Of a DNA stretch of 33,524 nucleotides, positions 22,754 through 31,265 are shown piece by piece; within the stretch, counting starts at the first letter, position 1, and the number at the start of each line of letters is the position of its first letter. This DNA comes from an uncultured bacterium (GTDB taxonomy: Bacteria > Actinomycetota > Coriobacteriia > Coriobacteriales > Coriobacteriaceae). The position numbers and the translations under genes are program-made. The notes under the pieces are model-generated. The model made no database searches and was not told the DNA's origin. It saw nothing but the letters and a program-made list of their open reading frames with translations. The stretch is from NCBI GenBank assembly GCA_905214465.1, contig CAJMMD010000024.1:1-33524 (forward strand), read 5' to 3'.

Positions 22754-25641
22754 TCGAGGACGCGGTTTCGTCAGGAACGCCGCAGTTTGTCATCGACTCC
22801 TATGCCACGCTTGCCGACCGCGCCAAAACGCAGTCCTTCGGCCTTATCGAGGAAGATGTGATTGTCCTCGATACCGAGACCACGGGTCTTTCGGTGCAGG
22901 ACAACGAGCTGATCGAGATCTCGGCGGCCCGTCTTTCGGGCCGCGAGGTCATCGACCGCTTCGATACCTTCGTGCATCCCAAACAGCTGATTCCCGCCGA
23001 GATTACCGAGCTCACGAGCATTACAAATGCCGATGTGGCAGATGCCCCGTCGGCGGTTGAGGCCGTCGCCGCTCTCGCCGATTTTGTCGGTGGCTGCCCG
23101 GTGATCGCACACAACGCCACGTTCGACCGCTCGTTTATCGAGTCTGTCAAAGGCGGCGTCAACGTGAGCGATATTTGGATCGATTCGCTGGCGCTGTCGC
23201 GCATCGCGCTTCCGCGCCTGGCCTCGCACAAGCTGTCTTTTATGGCCGATCTGTTTGGCTGCGACTCGGTATCACACCGTGCCAATGCCGACGTCGACGC
23301 CCTGTGTGGCGTATGGCGCGTGTTGCTCGTGGCGCTCACCGACTTGCCCCAGGGCCTCATGGCGCGCCTAGCCGACATGCATCCGGACGTGCCTTGGTCC
23401 TATCGTCCTATCTTCTCATTCTTGGCAGGGCAGAACCCTGGTTCTATCTTCTCTCTCAGCGCCGCTCGTGCTGACGTTCTCAAGGCCGATCGCGCCGACG
23501 ATCGGGTGGACGCCGATGAGCTGCCGGTTCTCAAGATGCCGAGTCGTGAGGAGATCGAGGCAGACTATGCACCAGGTGGCCTGGTCAATCGCATGTATCC
23601 CACCTACGAGCCGCGTGATGAGCAGATCGCGATGGCGCTCGAGGTCCGCGATGCGCTGGTCACGGGCACTCATCGAGTAATTGAGGCAGGCACAGGCGTC
23701 GGCAAATCGATGGCCTATCTGGTGCCTTTTGCCGAGGCAGCACGCCGTAACAACATCACGGTTGGTATTGCGACCAAATCGAACAATCTTGCCGACCAGC
23801 TCATGTACCATGAGCTGCCAAAACTTGCCGAGCAACTGGACGGTGGTCTGTCATTTTGCGCTCTCAAGGGGTATGACCACTATCCGTGCCTGCGCAAGCT
23901 TGAGCGCATGAGCCGCGGCCAGGTCGAGATTACCACCAAGCGCGATCCGGCAGACACGCTCACGGCGGTCGCGGTCATTATGGCGTACGTCTGCCAATCA
24001 ACCGATGGCGACCTCGACTCGCTCGGCATTCGGTGGCGCAGCGTCAACCGTCCCGACTTTACGACGGCCTCGCGCGAGTGTGCTCGTCGCCTCTGCCCGT
24101 TTTTCCCTGATAAATGTTTGGTCCACGGCGCTCGCCGTCGTGCGGCGCATGCCGATGTGGTGGTCACCAACCATTCCCTGCTGTTCCGCAACGTCGCGGC
24201 CGAGGGCAGGATTTTGCCGCCGATTCGTCATTGGGTAATCGACGAGGCCCATTCCATCGAGCGCGAGGCGCGCCGTCAGTGGGCGCGTGTGGTGTCGGCG
24301 GACGAATCACGCGTTCTGTTTGAGCGTCTGGGTGGCTCGAGCACCGGCGCGCTAAGCCAGGTTTCCCGTGATTTGGCAACCTCCGAGGGCTCTACGCTCT
24401 ATCTGGGCCTTACTGCCAAGGCGACGTCGACGGTTGCGCGCGCGAGCATGGCGATTGCCGGCGTGTTCGATGGCGTTCGCGAGCTCGGTCGCCGTGTCCG
24501 TGGGGGCTATGACAATGCCAATCTATGGATTGGCCCCGAGCTGCGCGAATCTGACGACTGGCATGATTTCTTACAGTCGGCCTACACTGGCATCGACGCA
24601 TTGGAACAAGCTGACAAGAGCGTCGACGCGCTGGTGCAAGCCGTCGCCGCCGACAAGCCAGAGGTTGTTGTCGACCTGGGTGATATCTCGCGCCGCCTGC
24701 ACGAGCTGGCCGAGAACCTAAAACTCATCATTGATGGTACCGATGAACACTACGTGTATTCGCTGCAGGTCAATCGCAGGCTGCGTGCCGGCGGAGAGTC
24801 AATGACCGCAGAGCGCATCGACATTGGCGAGGCCTTGGCAACCGAGTGGCTGCCCGAGGTTCACACGGCTATCTTTGCCTCGGCGACCATGACGGTGTCC
24901 AAAAGCTTTGAGCACTTTAACCATGCGGTCGGCCTTGATCGCATCGGTGCTTCAACGTCGTCATCGCTGCACTTGGATTCGAGCTACGACTTCGATTCGA
25001 ACATGGCTGTAGTCGTTGCGGGCGATATCCCCGATCCGCGCGATCGTGAGAGCTATCTTACGGCGCTCGAGCGCGTACTGGTCGACGCCCATCTTGCCAT
25101 GGGCGGATCGGTGCTCACGTTGTTCACCAATCGGCGCGACATGGAGGACCTATACGCCCGCGTTGAGCCCAAGATGGCCCGTGCGGGTTTGGAGCTCAAC
25201 TGCCAGCAGCGCAACTCATCTCCTCGTCGCCTACGCGACCGGTTTATCAACGAACCGACCTCGTCGCTCTTCGCTCTCAAGGCCTTCTGGGAGGGGTTTG
25301 ATGCCAGCGGTGAGACGCTGCGCTGCGTCATCATTCCCAAGTTGCCGTTCTCGAGCCCCACGGACCCGCTCTCGTGCGAGCGCAACCTGCGCGAAGACCG
25401 CGCATGGGCGCGCTATTCGCTGCCCGAGGCGGTGCTCGAGGTTAAGCAGGCCGCGGGGCGTTTGATTCGCTCGTCGACCGATAGCGGCGTGCTGATCTTG
25501 GCGGATCCTCGCCTGGTGACGAAGGGCTATGGCAAGAAGTTCTTAACGTCGCTGCCCACGAGCTCCTACCAGCGCATCGAATCGGCGCAGATCGGGCACC
25601 ATCTACAGCTGTGGCGTGCACGCCACGAGCGGCGGCGCTAA
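22747..25641 (+). CDS. DinG-family exonuclease-helicase fusion
   Basis: A 964-residue protein joining a DEDD 3'-5' exonuclease of the DnaQ type with an XPD/DinG-like superfamily 2 helicase. Exonuclease motifs: DTETTG (Asp42, Glu44), HNATFD (122-127) and HRANADVDA (His177, Asp182). Helicase motifs: Walker A EAGTGVGKS (313-321), DEAH box (499-502) and motif VI KQAAGRLIRSSTDSG. Four cysteines between them, C381, C445, C450 and C457, are spaced like an XPD-type iron-sulfur site. Fusions of this plan are known in Firmicutes (S. aureus DinG), where the iron-sulfur site is lost; here it appears kept. A role in unwinding or degrading damaged DNA is inferred. It starts at ATG 22747, overlapping ddl, and its stop overlaps the convergent WYL gene by four bases. 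Confidence 0.88.
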   Translation: MLIEDAVSSGTPQFVIDSYATLADRAKTQSFGLIEEDVIVLDTETTGLSVQDNELIEISAARLSGREVIDRFDTFVHPKQLIPAEITELTSITNADVADAPSAVEAVAALADFVGGCPVIAHNATFDRSFIESVKGGVNVSDIWIDSLALSRIALPRLASHKLSFMADLFGCDSVSHRANADVDALCGVWRVLLVALTDLPQGLMARLADMHPDVPWSYRPIFSFLAGQNPGSIFSLSAARADVLKADRADDRVDADELPVLKMPSREEIEADYAPGGLVNRMYPTYEPRDEQIAMALEVRDALVTGTHRVIEAGTGVGKSMAYLVPFAEAARRNNITVGIATKSNNLADQLMYHELPKLAEQLDGGLSFCALKGYDHYPCLRKLERMSRGQVEITTKRDPADTLTAVAVIMAYVCQSTDGDLDSLGIRWRSVNRPDFTTASRECARRLCPFFPDKCLVHGARRRAAHADVVVTNHSLLFRNVAAEGRILPPIRHWVIDEAHSIEREARRQWARVVSADESRVLFERLGGSSTGALSQVSRDLATSEGSTLYLGLTAKATSTVARASMAIAGVFDGVRELGRRVRGGYDNANLWIGPELRESDDWHDFLQSAYTGIDALEQADKSVDALVQAVAADKPEVVVDLGDISRRLHELAENLKLIIDGTDEHYVYSLQVNRRLRAGGESMTAERIDIGEALATEWLPEVHTAIFASATMTVSKSFEHFNHAVGLDRIGASTSSSLHLDSSYDFDSNMAVVVAGDIPDPRDRESYLTALERVLVDAHLAMGGSVLTLFTNRRDMEDLYARVEPKMARAGLELNCQQRNSSPRRLRDRFINEPTSSLFALKAFWEGFDASGETLRCVIIPKLPFSSPTDPLSCERNLREDRAWARYSLPEAVLEVKQAAGRLIRSSTDSGVLILADPRLVTKGYGKKFLTSLPTSSYQRIESAQIGHHLQLWRARHERRR

Positions 25642-26555
25642 AGCGGACAGACGAGGGTTTTTGCCATATCGCACAGACGCTTTGACAGGGCGGGGTCATC
25701 CAAGATGCGGATGGCTCCGCCCGCTGCGATTATCTGGCTCAGCAGCCAACGCTCGGAGCCGTAATGTACGGTTACCGTTGCCATGTCTGTCCCGCTGCGT
25801 TCGATTAGGGTGATGCCGGCCCAGTCCAGATGCTCCGCCATATCGAATGGCATCAAGAGCTTTGCGCTACGCTGCGTCCGGGCAAGGGAATCGTGGAGGG
25901 ATGCGACGTCCGGTGCGTGAGGCACGACGGAGTCTTCCGTCAAGGCGAGTCCCTCGATTTTATCCATGCGATAGGTGCGCTGCTCATCGACCGCGATGTC
26001 CCAGGCAATCAGATATGTTTGGTCGCCGTTTGCTGTAATGCGCAAGGGGTCGACCAGACGCTCGCGTGGCCGCGCATCGTCCATCGAGCGATACGAGATG
26101 CGACAGCGAACGCCGTCCTGAATGGCGCAGCTCAGCTGCTGCCAGTGCGACCCGTGGTTGACGGTGTCAAAGACGTGCTGGTTATAGCCGAGCTCTTCGG
26201 GTAGAAGAGCATGTCGAATTCGAGCCGCCGCCTGGGGCTCGATCCCCAACGATTCAAGTTCGTGGTTGAGCACAGCGCCCTCGGCGGCACTCAGGCGCAG
26301 CGGTAGTACACGCCCGGCGTCACCGGTGAGGACCACGCGCTCGCCGTGGCATTCGCAGATGATACGCGCACCCGATTCTCGGTCCGCGAGCGTCGAGACG
26401 ATCTCGAGAATCTCGTCGAGCGACGCCCCCGTGATGTCAAAGCGACTGCAAATCTCGGTTCGTGTCATGCCGCTCTCGCCGGCGGCGTAGAGGGCCTCCA
26501 TGATGTCGATGGCGCGCGAGAGCCTCTGCTCGCTGGTGAGTTTACGCACGGGCAT
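25638..26555 (-). CDS. WYL-domain transcriptional regulator (PafC-like)
   Basis: A DNA-binding regulator with an N-terminal helix-turn-helix (about residues 8-60: LSRAIDIMEALYAAGESGMTRTEICSRFDI) and a central WYL domain (ISYRSMDD, VDPLRITANGDQTYLIAWD, RTYRMDKIEGL), followed by a WCX-like C-terminal part. WYL proteins sense nucleic-acid or nucleotide ligands. PafB/PafC control DNA-damage genes in Mycobacterium. The start is ATG 26555 (MPVRKLTSEQR), overlapping the upstream WYL gene by 14 bases. An in-frame TTG at 26576 is less likely. The stop overlaps that of the convergent helicase gene by four bases. Confidence 0.85.
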   Translation of the reverse strand: MPVRKLTSEQRLSRAIDIMEALYAAGESGMTRTEICSRFDITGASLDEILEIVSTLADRESGARIICECHGERVVLTGDAGRVLPLRLSAAEGAVLNHELESLGIEPQAAARIRHALLPEELGYNQHVFDTVNHGSHWQQLSCAIQDGVRCRISYRSMDDARPRERLVDPLRITANGDQTYLIAWDIAVDEQRTYRMDKIEGLALTEDSVVPHAPDVASLHDSLARTQRSAKLLMPFDMAEHLDWAGITLIERSGTDMATVTVHYGSERWLLSQIIAAGGAIRILDDPALSKRLCDMAKTLVCPL

Positions 26556-27564
26556 GCTCGTGCACCGTCCTTTCAATGAGGTGGTTCCACGCCTGCTTGA
26601 GCGATTTGGGGGCCATGGGCCTCATGCCGTCCATGGCGTGGGCCATGCAAAATGAGGCGGCGGCTTCAAGATCGCGCACGTCAACGGTCCAAGTCCATCC
26701 CGAATCGGTGTGTGCGAGCTCACCTCGCCCGCGCGTGAGGCCGTTGATCATATCGATCTGCGTCTGCGGGGCGAACGAGAACGTAGCCGCAACGGGCGGG
26801 CGGTCGGCAAAATCGAATTCAAAGAACAGGTAGTCGTTGAGATTGAAGTCTGCAGGGATGGCGTAGGCCTTCGAAGGACGCCAAGCGCGAACGATACGGT
26901 CGCAGCGGAATGTCCTGATGTCGTCGGTGGCATTGTCGAGGCCGCAGAAGTACGCAACGCCCTCGCGCTCGAACATGCCGTAGACGCAGACGGTACGCTC
27001 TTTCTGCTCACCGCGTCCGTTCTGATATAAAAATCGCAGCGCGCATCGCTCGGTAAAGGCGCTCCATACCGCATCGACGGTGGGAGAGCGGCGGATCGGT
27101 GCTTCGTCCGCCGTCGTCCTGCCGGTGAGGTAGGCAATCTTGGAACGAATATCGGCAAGCGGCGCGGCAAAAGTGGATGAGCCGGCCGCTATTGTCTGGT
27201 CGATAGCGTTGAGCAGGATATCGGCGTCGTCTGCGGTGATGAGGCCGCCTGCCGCAAACGTGTGCTCGCGGTCGATTGTCCATGAGCTTTCCTCGGTCTC
27301 CTGCGCGCCGGCGGGGCGAACCTCCTTGATTAAGATGCCGCGTTCGAGCAGTTTGTCACGATCGCGCCGAAACTTGCGCTTATCCGAGTCGATATTGCCC
27401 GAGCCATATCCCAGGTCAGAATCCAAGACGATCTGCTCGGTCGTCAGCGGTTCGGGGGAGCTGTTGAGCACAAAGAAAAGATTGAGGATGCGCTGAGCCG
27501 TTTTATCGAAACTGGGCTCCGAATTCCCCTTTTTAATTGTCGCGGTCGCGTCGCTTGCCGTCAT
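26542..27564 (-). CDS. WYL-domain transcriptional regulator (PafB-like)
   Basis: A second WYL regulator, 340 residues. The helix-turn-helix is at residues 19-80 (TAQRILNLFFVLNSSPEPLTTEQIV, then SDKRKFRRDRDKLLERGI). The WYL domain is at about 165-235 (LRFLYQNGRGEQKERTV, GVAYFCGLDNATDDIRTFRCDRI). The C-terminal part ends with a WCX-like region. ATG 27564 follows GAGGA. The pair overlap by 14 bases and are probably made together, as PafB and PafC are, and may form a heterodimer. No proteasome genes lie nearby. Confidence 0.85.
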   Translation of the reverse strand: MTASDATATIKKGNSEPSFDKTAQRILNLFFVLNSSPEPLTTEQIVLDSDLGYGSGNIDSDKRKFRRDRDKLLERGILIKEVRPAGAQETEESSWTIDREHTFAAGGLITADDADILLNAIDQTIAAGSSTFAAPLADIRSKIAYLTGRTTADEAPIRRSPTVDAVWSAFTERCALRFLYQNGRGEQKERTVCVYGMFEREGVAYFCGLDNATDDIRTFRCDRIVRAWRPSKAYAIPADFNLNDYLFFEFDFADRPPVAATFSFAPQTQIDMINGLTRGRGELAHTDSGWTWTVDVRDLEAAASFCMAHAMDGMRPMAPKSLKQAWNHLIERTVHEHARA

Positions 27565-27762
27565 AGAGTCCTCGCATGAGAAGGTGGTTTGCTGCCATGA
27601 TTTTAGTCCGATATGGAGATTAGGCTATATCCTTGTCCGCTCGGGGCGTTAAGATGGCCCGAATTCGGTCGTTTGCGCTCGCTCGGGGTATACTTTCGAC
27701 TATATACGGTTCTAATGTGCATGCATTGGGCCTATTTGTCGGATTATGGATGTGGAGCGCAC

Positions 27763-30700
27763 ATGGCGAACACCCAGAACTATATTAACCACTTGCTGCA
27801 GAACACCGGCATCACGCCGGCATGCAGCGAAGAAGAGCGCTTGGCTGCCGAGGATATCGCTCAGATCTTCCGCAACCACGGCTTTGATCCCGAGGTTCAG
27901 GAGTTCAATGCCCCGGCGCCCAGCAGGTTGGCATTTGCCGTTACCGGTATTCTTGCGTTTGCCGGCGCCCTGCTGATGGGCATCGGTGGCGGCATCGGCT
28001 TGGTCGGCACCTTGCTGGCCATTGTCGGCGCCGTTCTTTACGTGCTCGAGCGCACGGGCCACCCCGTGGTTTCGCGCCTGGGCAAGACGGGCGTGAGCCA
28101 AAATGTCATCGCCTACCACAAGGCCTCGGGCCCGCTCGCGTCTCCGCGCAACCGCCCGGTGGTCGTTGTCGCACACTACGACTCTCCCCGTGCTGAGCTG
28201 CTCGCCCGCGAGCCCTATGCTTCGTATCGTGCGCTCATCGCCAAGCTGTTGCCCGTTGCCACGGTTGCCCCTGCTGCCGTTGCCATCTTGCGTATCCTGC
28301 CGCTCCCCGGCGCGCTCAAGGTTCTGCTGTGGATTGTCGCGATCCTCGCTTCCCTCGTTGCGCTCGCCAACGCGGCAAACATCATTTCTAACCGTTTTGT
28401 GCTTCCCTATACGTCCGGCGCAGTGTGCAACAAGTCTTCTGTCGCCGCTATGCTCGGCGTTATGGACAACGTTGCTCCCTTCCAGGGCGAAAACGAGTTT
28501 CCCGACGATGTTCCGTTCGATACCTATTTTGGGGAGCAGAAGCGTCGTGCCGAGGAGATGGCGCGCGCAGCAGCGGAGTATGCCGCGGCCCAACAGCAAA
28601 ACGACTACGGCAACACCATCGAGTATGAAGAGCCTACCTACGCCGAGGACGAGTTCGGTCAGCCGATTGCTCCCGACGCTCAGACCGAGCCCGAACAGGG
28701 CGAGGCTTTCGACGAGCAGATCGAGGGCTTTGAGGGTGCGTCTGCCGACGAGACGCTGATTGGCGCCATCGTGCCCGAGGATCAGAATCAGGCTGTCCAG
28801 GCCGAAGAGTTCAATGACGAGGTTCCCACTGCCGAGCCGGCGGAGGAGCCTGTCGCGGCCGAGCCCGAGCCCAGGCTCTATCGCAATGCCGCCGGCAACA
28901 TCCGCTTTGGTTCGGATGCCATCCGTGCACTCGGAATGCTTCCCGAGTCCTGCACGCTCGATTACGAGGAAGGCGAGGAGCCGACGTTTGAGCCCGAGCC
29001 TGCCCCCGTCGTGACTGCATCTGCGCCCGTTGTCGCCGTGGATGATGAGTCTGCCGCGGTTGCCGCTGCCGTTGCCGAGCCCGAGGCGGTGTCCGCGATC
29101 GATCCCGCGGCAGGACTGGACATTTTGGCTCCCGCCGCGCCGGCGCAAGACGTTAGGGACGAGCCTGACGACGATTACGCTGAACAGCCGAGGCGCGTGT
29201 CTTACGAGAGCGATACTGATTTCTCGGCCGAGATTCCCGCGGCAACGCCCCATGCCGATATTGCATCCGCGTTCTCTTCGATTGGCGCCAGCGCTTCCAA
29301 CTTCTTTAAGGGTGCGCTTGCAAAGGGCAGGAAATTTGTCGACGATTTCGAGGGGAAGCGCGTTGCCGCACGCGAGGCTGCCGAGCAGGAGGCTATCGCT
29401 CAGCAGCAGGCAACCGAGGCGGCACGTGAGCTCGCGGCGCAAGAGTTCGAGCAGAACGAGGCTATGCAGTCCGTGCCCGTCGACGCTGCCGAAGCTACGA
29501 CGTCCTTTGAGTCCCAGCAACCGGCGTCCGCGGATGTTGTTGAGGCGACGACGTCTTTCGAGGCTCAGCAGCACGTCGATAGCACCATGTCGTTTGATGC
29601 CGCGCAGTTCGATTCCACGATAACGTTTGAAAAGCAAGGCACCGCGATTGCCGAGTCCCTTCCTGTTTCCGATGAGCAGGGCGACGCGGCAGACGATGAC
29701 GGGCCTATTGATGCTGCCGAAATCCAAGATGCCGCCGAGGACGAGCCCGTCGAGGCCAACTCTGACGAAGAGCAATACGCAACAGCCGAGCAAGATGATT
29801 CGACCGAGGTCGAGCAGGAGGAAGTGCCTGCGGTTTCCGAGGCTCCCGAGACAGATGAGTCGAGGCCTTACTCCACGCAGATTTTCACCATGCCGACCCC
29901 GAGTGGTTCCGGTGCCACGGTTGCCGATGTTGCTCCCACCCAGGACGAAACGGTCGATTCCCTTATGGCCCAGATTTCCTCCCAGGCATCGCCGCGTCCG
30001 CAGATGAATGTTCCCGATCCGGCGTCGGCTCCGTCGCCTGCACCTTCCTCGTCTCCGCTGGCTTCGGTCCCCGATCCGTCGCTGCCGTCGATGAAGCAGA
30101 CAAACGTTGCGTCTCGCACGTCGCTGTTCGACCTTCCCGATCCCTCCGCACAGGTCAACGACCCCTTTGCTACCGCTCAGGGTCCCGAACCCACATCGGC
30201 ACCCGTTGCGCCTCCTATGCCCGTTGCGTCGGGCGCACAGCCGATCGAGACCATTTCGGCTCCCGCCCCTGCGGCACCCAAGTCTCGCAAGCGCGGCCTG
30301 GGCGGCCTGTTCGGTCGTAAAAAGAAAAACGAACAGGACAGCATGAGTGACTGGCTGGGCGTCGAAGACGATTACGATGCCAAGAAGTCCGGTCGCGGCA
30401 TCGGTTCGTGGGATAATTTCGAGGACGATAACGATGACTGGAAGGGCGGCGCTACGTCTTCCGACGGCGCTTCTTCCGAAGATATGCTCTCGGCTGTCGC
30501 CTCTATGGGCGATGATGAGCTGCTCGGTCACGATATCTGGTTTGTGGCAACGGGCGCCTCGGACTGTGATGGCGCCGGTATGAAGGCCTTCTTGGCTTCG
30601 CATCGCGATAAGCTCCGCGGCGTATTCTTCATCAATCTTGAATCCGTCGGCGCCGGTAGGCTTTCGGTGGTGACGGTTGAGGGCGAACAGCAGCTGCTCA

Positions 30701-30960
30701 AGGGCGATCGCCGCATCATGAACCTGGTCAGCAAGGTGTGCAAGTCGTTCCATGTCGATTGTGGCGCGCTCGAGATGCCCTATGCCAAGACCGATGCCTA
30801 TGCCGCGCTCGAGGCGAGCCGCCGAGCCCTCACCATCGCCGGCGTGGACGGCACGCGCCTGGCTTGTGCTCGTACCGAGGACGACCTGCCCCACAATGTC
30901 AACCCGACGAACATTGCCACGGTATCCGAGGTCGTGACCGAGGTTATCCGCCGTTCGTAG
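27763..30960 (+). CDS. Membrane protein with split M28-peptidase-like fold and long acidic insert
   Basis: A 1065-residue protein. Residues 1-235 resemble the first half of an M28 metallopeptidase: an N-terminal helix, a membrane hairpin (about 50-88), VVVVAHYDSPR (His138, Asp140), a second membrane hairpin (about 160-210) and SGAVCNKSSVAAMLGVMDN. Residues about 240-920 are acidic, rich in Ala/Glu/Pro and disordered, with TTSFE-QQ repeats and a Pro/Ser tail. The second half follows: DIWFVATGASDCDGAGMKAFL (924-944), FFINLESVGAG (Glu960), a TDAYAAL segment, and LPHNVNPTN (His1044). Several expected zinc ligands and the Glu pair of active M28 enzymes are altered, so it may not be an active peptidase. 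ATG 27763 follows GGAG. The frame stays open upstream to 27613, but those residues look non-coding. Confidence 0.75.
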   Translation: MANTQNYINHLLQNTGITPACSEEERLAAEDIAQIFRNHGFDPEVQEFNAPAPSRLAFAVTGILAFAGALLMGIGGGIGLVGTLLAIVGAVLYVLERTGHPVVSRLGKTGVSQNVIAYHKASGPLASPRNRPVVVVAHYDSPRAELLAREPYASYRALIAKLLPVATVAPAAVAILRILPLPGALKVLLWIVAILASLVALANAANIISNRFVLPYTSGAVCNKSSVAAMLGVMDNVAPFQGENEFPDDVPFDTYFGEQKRRAEEMARAAAEYAAAQQQNDYGNTIEYEEPTYAEDEFGQPIAPDAQTEPEQGEAFDEQIEGFEGASADETLIGAIVPEDQNQAVQAEEFNDEVPTAEPAEEPVAAEPEPRLYRNAAGNIRFGSDAIRALGMLPESCTLDYEEGEEPTFEPEPAPVVTASAPVVAVDDESAAVAAAVAEPEAVSAIDPAAGLDILAPAAPAQDVRDEPDDDYAEQPRRVSYESDTDFSAEIPAATPHADIASAFSSIGASASNFFKGALAKGRKFVDDFEGKRVAAREAAEQEAIAQQQATEAARELAAQEFEQNEAMQSVPVDAAEATTSFESQQPASADVVEATTSFEAQQHVDSTMSFDAAQFDSTITFEKQGTAIAESLPVSDEQGDAADDDGPIDAAEIQDAAEDEPVEANSDEEQYATAEQDDSTEVEQEEVPAVSEAPETDESRPYSTQIFTMPTPSGSGATVADVAPTQDETVDSLMAQISSQASPRPQMNVPDPASAPSPAPSSSPLASVPDPSLPSMKQTNVASRTSLFDLPDPSAQVNDPFATAQGPEPTSAPVAPPMPVASGAQPIETISAPAPAAPKSRKRGLGGLFGRKKKNEQDSMSDWLGVEDDYDAKKSGRGIGSWDNFEDDNDDWKGGATSSDGASSEDMLSAVASMGDDELLGHDIWFVATGASDCDGAGMKAFLASHRDKLRGVFFINLESVGAGRLSVVTVEGEQQLLKGDRRIMNLVSKVCKSFHVDCGALEMPYAKTDAYAALEASRRALTIAGVDGTRLACARTEDDLPHNVNPTNIATVSEVVTEVIRRS

Positions 30961-30981
30961 ACGGAGCTCTAGGGAGTCAAC

Positions 30982-31200
30982 GTGTTTTCGTATATTAAGC
31001 GCCATTGGCCTGTCTACGTGATTTTGACCTTGATTGCCATTGCGTTAGGATTTGGGGCTGCCTACATCGTGGGTGCGAAGGGCTCGACCCCCGCCTCCGC
31101 AATCAGCGAAGAGGTGGAGCAAGAACAGAGCACGGGTGCCGATGGGATTCCTGAGTCCGAGCAGGCAATCGTTGATGGTGGATCTTCGTCTGCAGAGTAG
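30982..31200 (+). CDS. Small single-pass membrane protein
   Basis: A 72-residue protein with a short basic N-terminus (YIKRHWP), one membrane segment at about residues 11-31 (VYVILTLIAIALGFGAAYIVG) and an acidic Ser/Glu tail that should lie outside the membrane. The family is not recognised. It starts at GTG 30982 after AGGGAG and follows the M28-like gene by 21 bases, so it is probably in the same operon. Confidence 0.7.
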   Translation: MFSYIKRHWPVYVILTLIAIALGFGAAYIVGAKGSTPASAISEEVEQEQSTGADGIPESEQAIVDGGSSSAE

Positions 31201-31226
31201 ATACGGCGATTTAAATGATTGAAAGC

Positions 31227-31258
31227 GGGCGAGCCGGGGAACTGACTCGCCCAATTTT
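31227..31258. terminator. Weak terminator between convergent genes
   Basis: A 7-bp stem GGGCGAG / CTCGCCC with a 12-base loop, followed on the plus strand by AATTTTC. It stands between the small membrane-protein gene and the convergent surface-protein gene and may serve both. Confidence 0.55.
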
Positions 31259-31265
31259 CATCGCG

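Noticed and set aside
27613..27762. Longer N-terminus (50 residues) for the M28-like protein
   Set aside because: The extra residues look non-coding, and GGAG lies directly before the ATG at 27763.
27712..31005. A 1097-codon open frame on the minus strand opposite the M28-like gene
   Set aside because: It is the mirror of a GC-rich coding region. Its product is rich in Arg, Gly and Leu without domains, while the plus-strand frame has clear domains, a ribosome-binding site and membrane segments.
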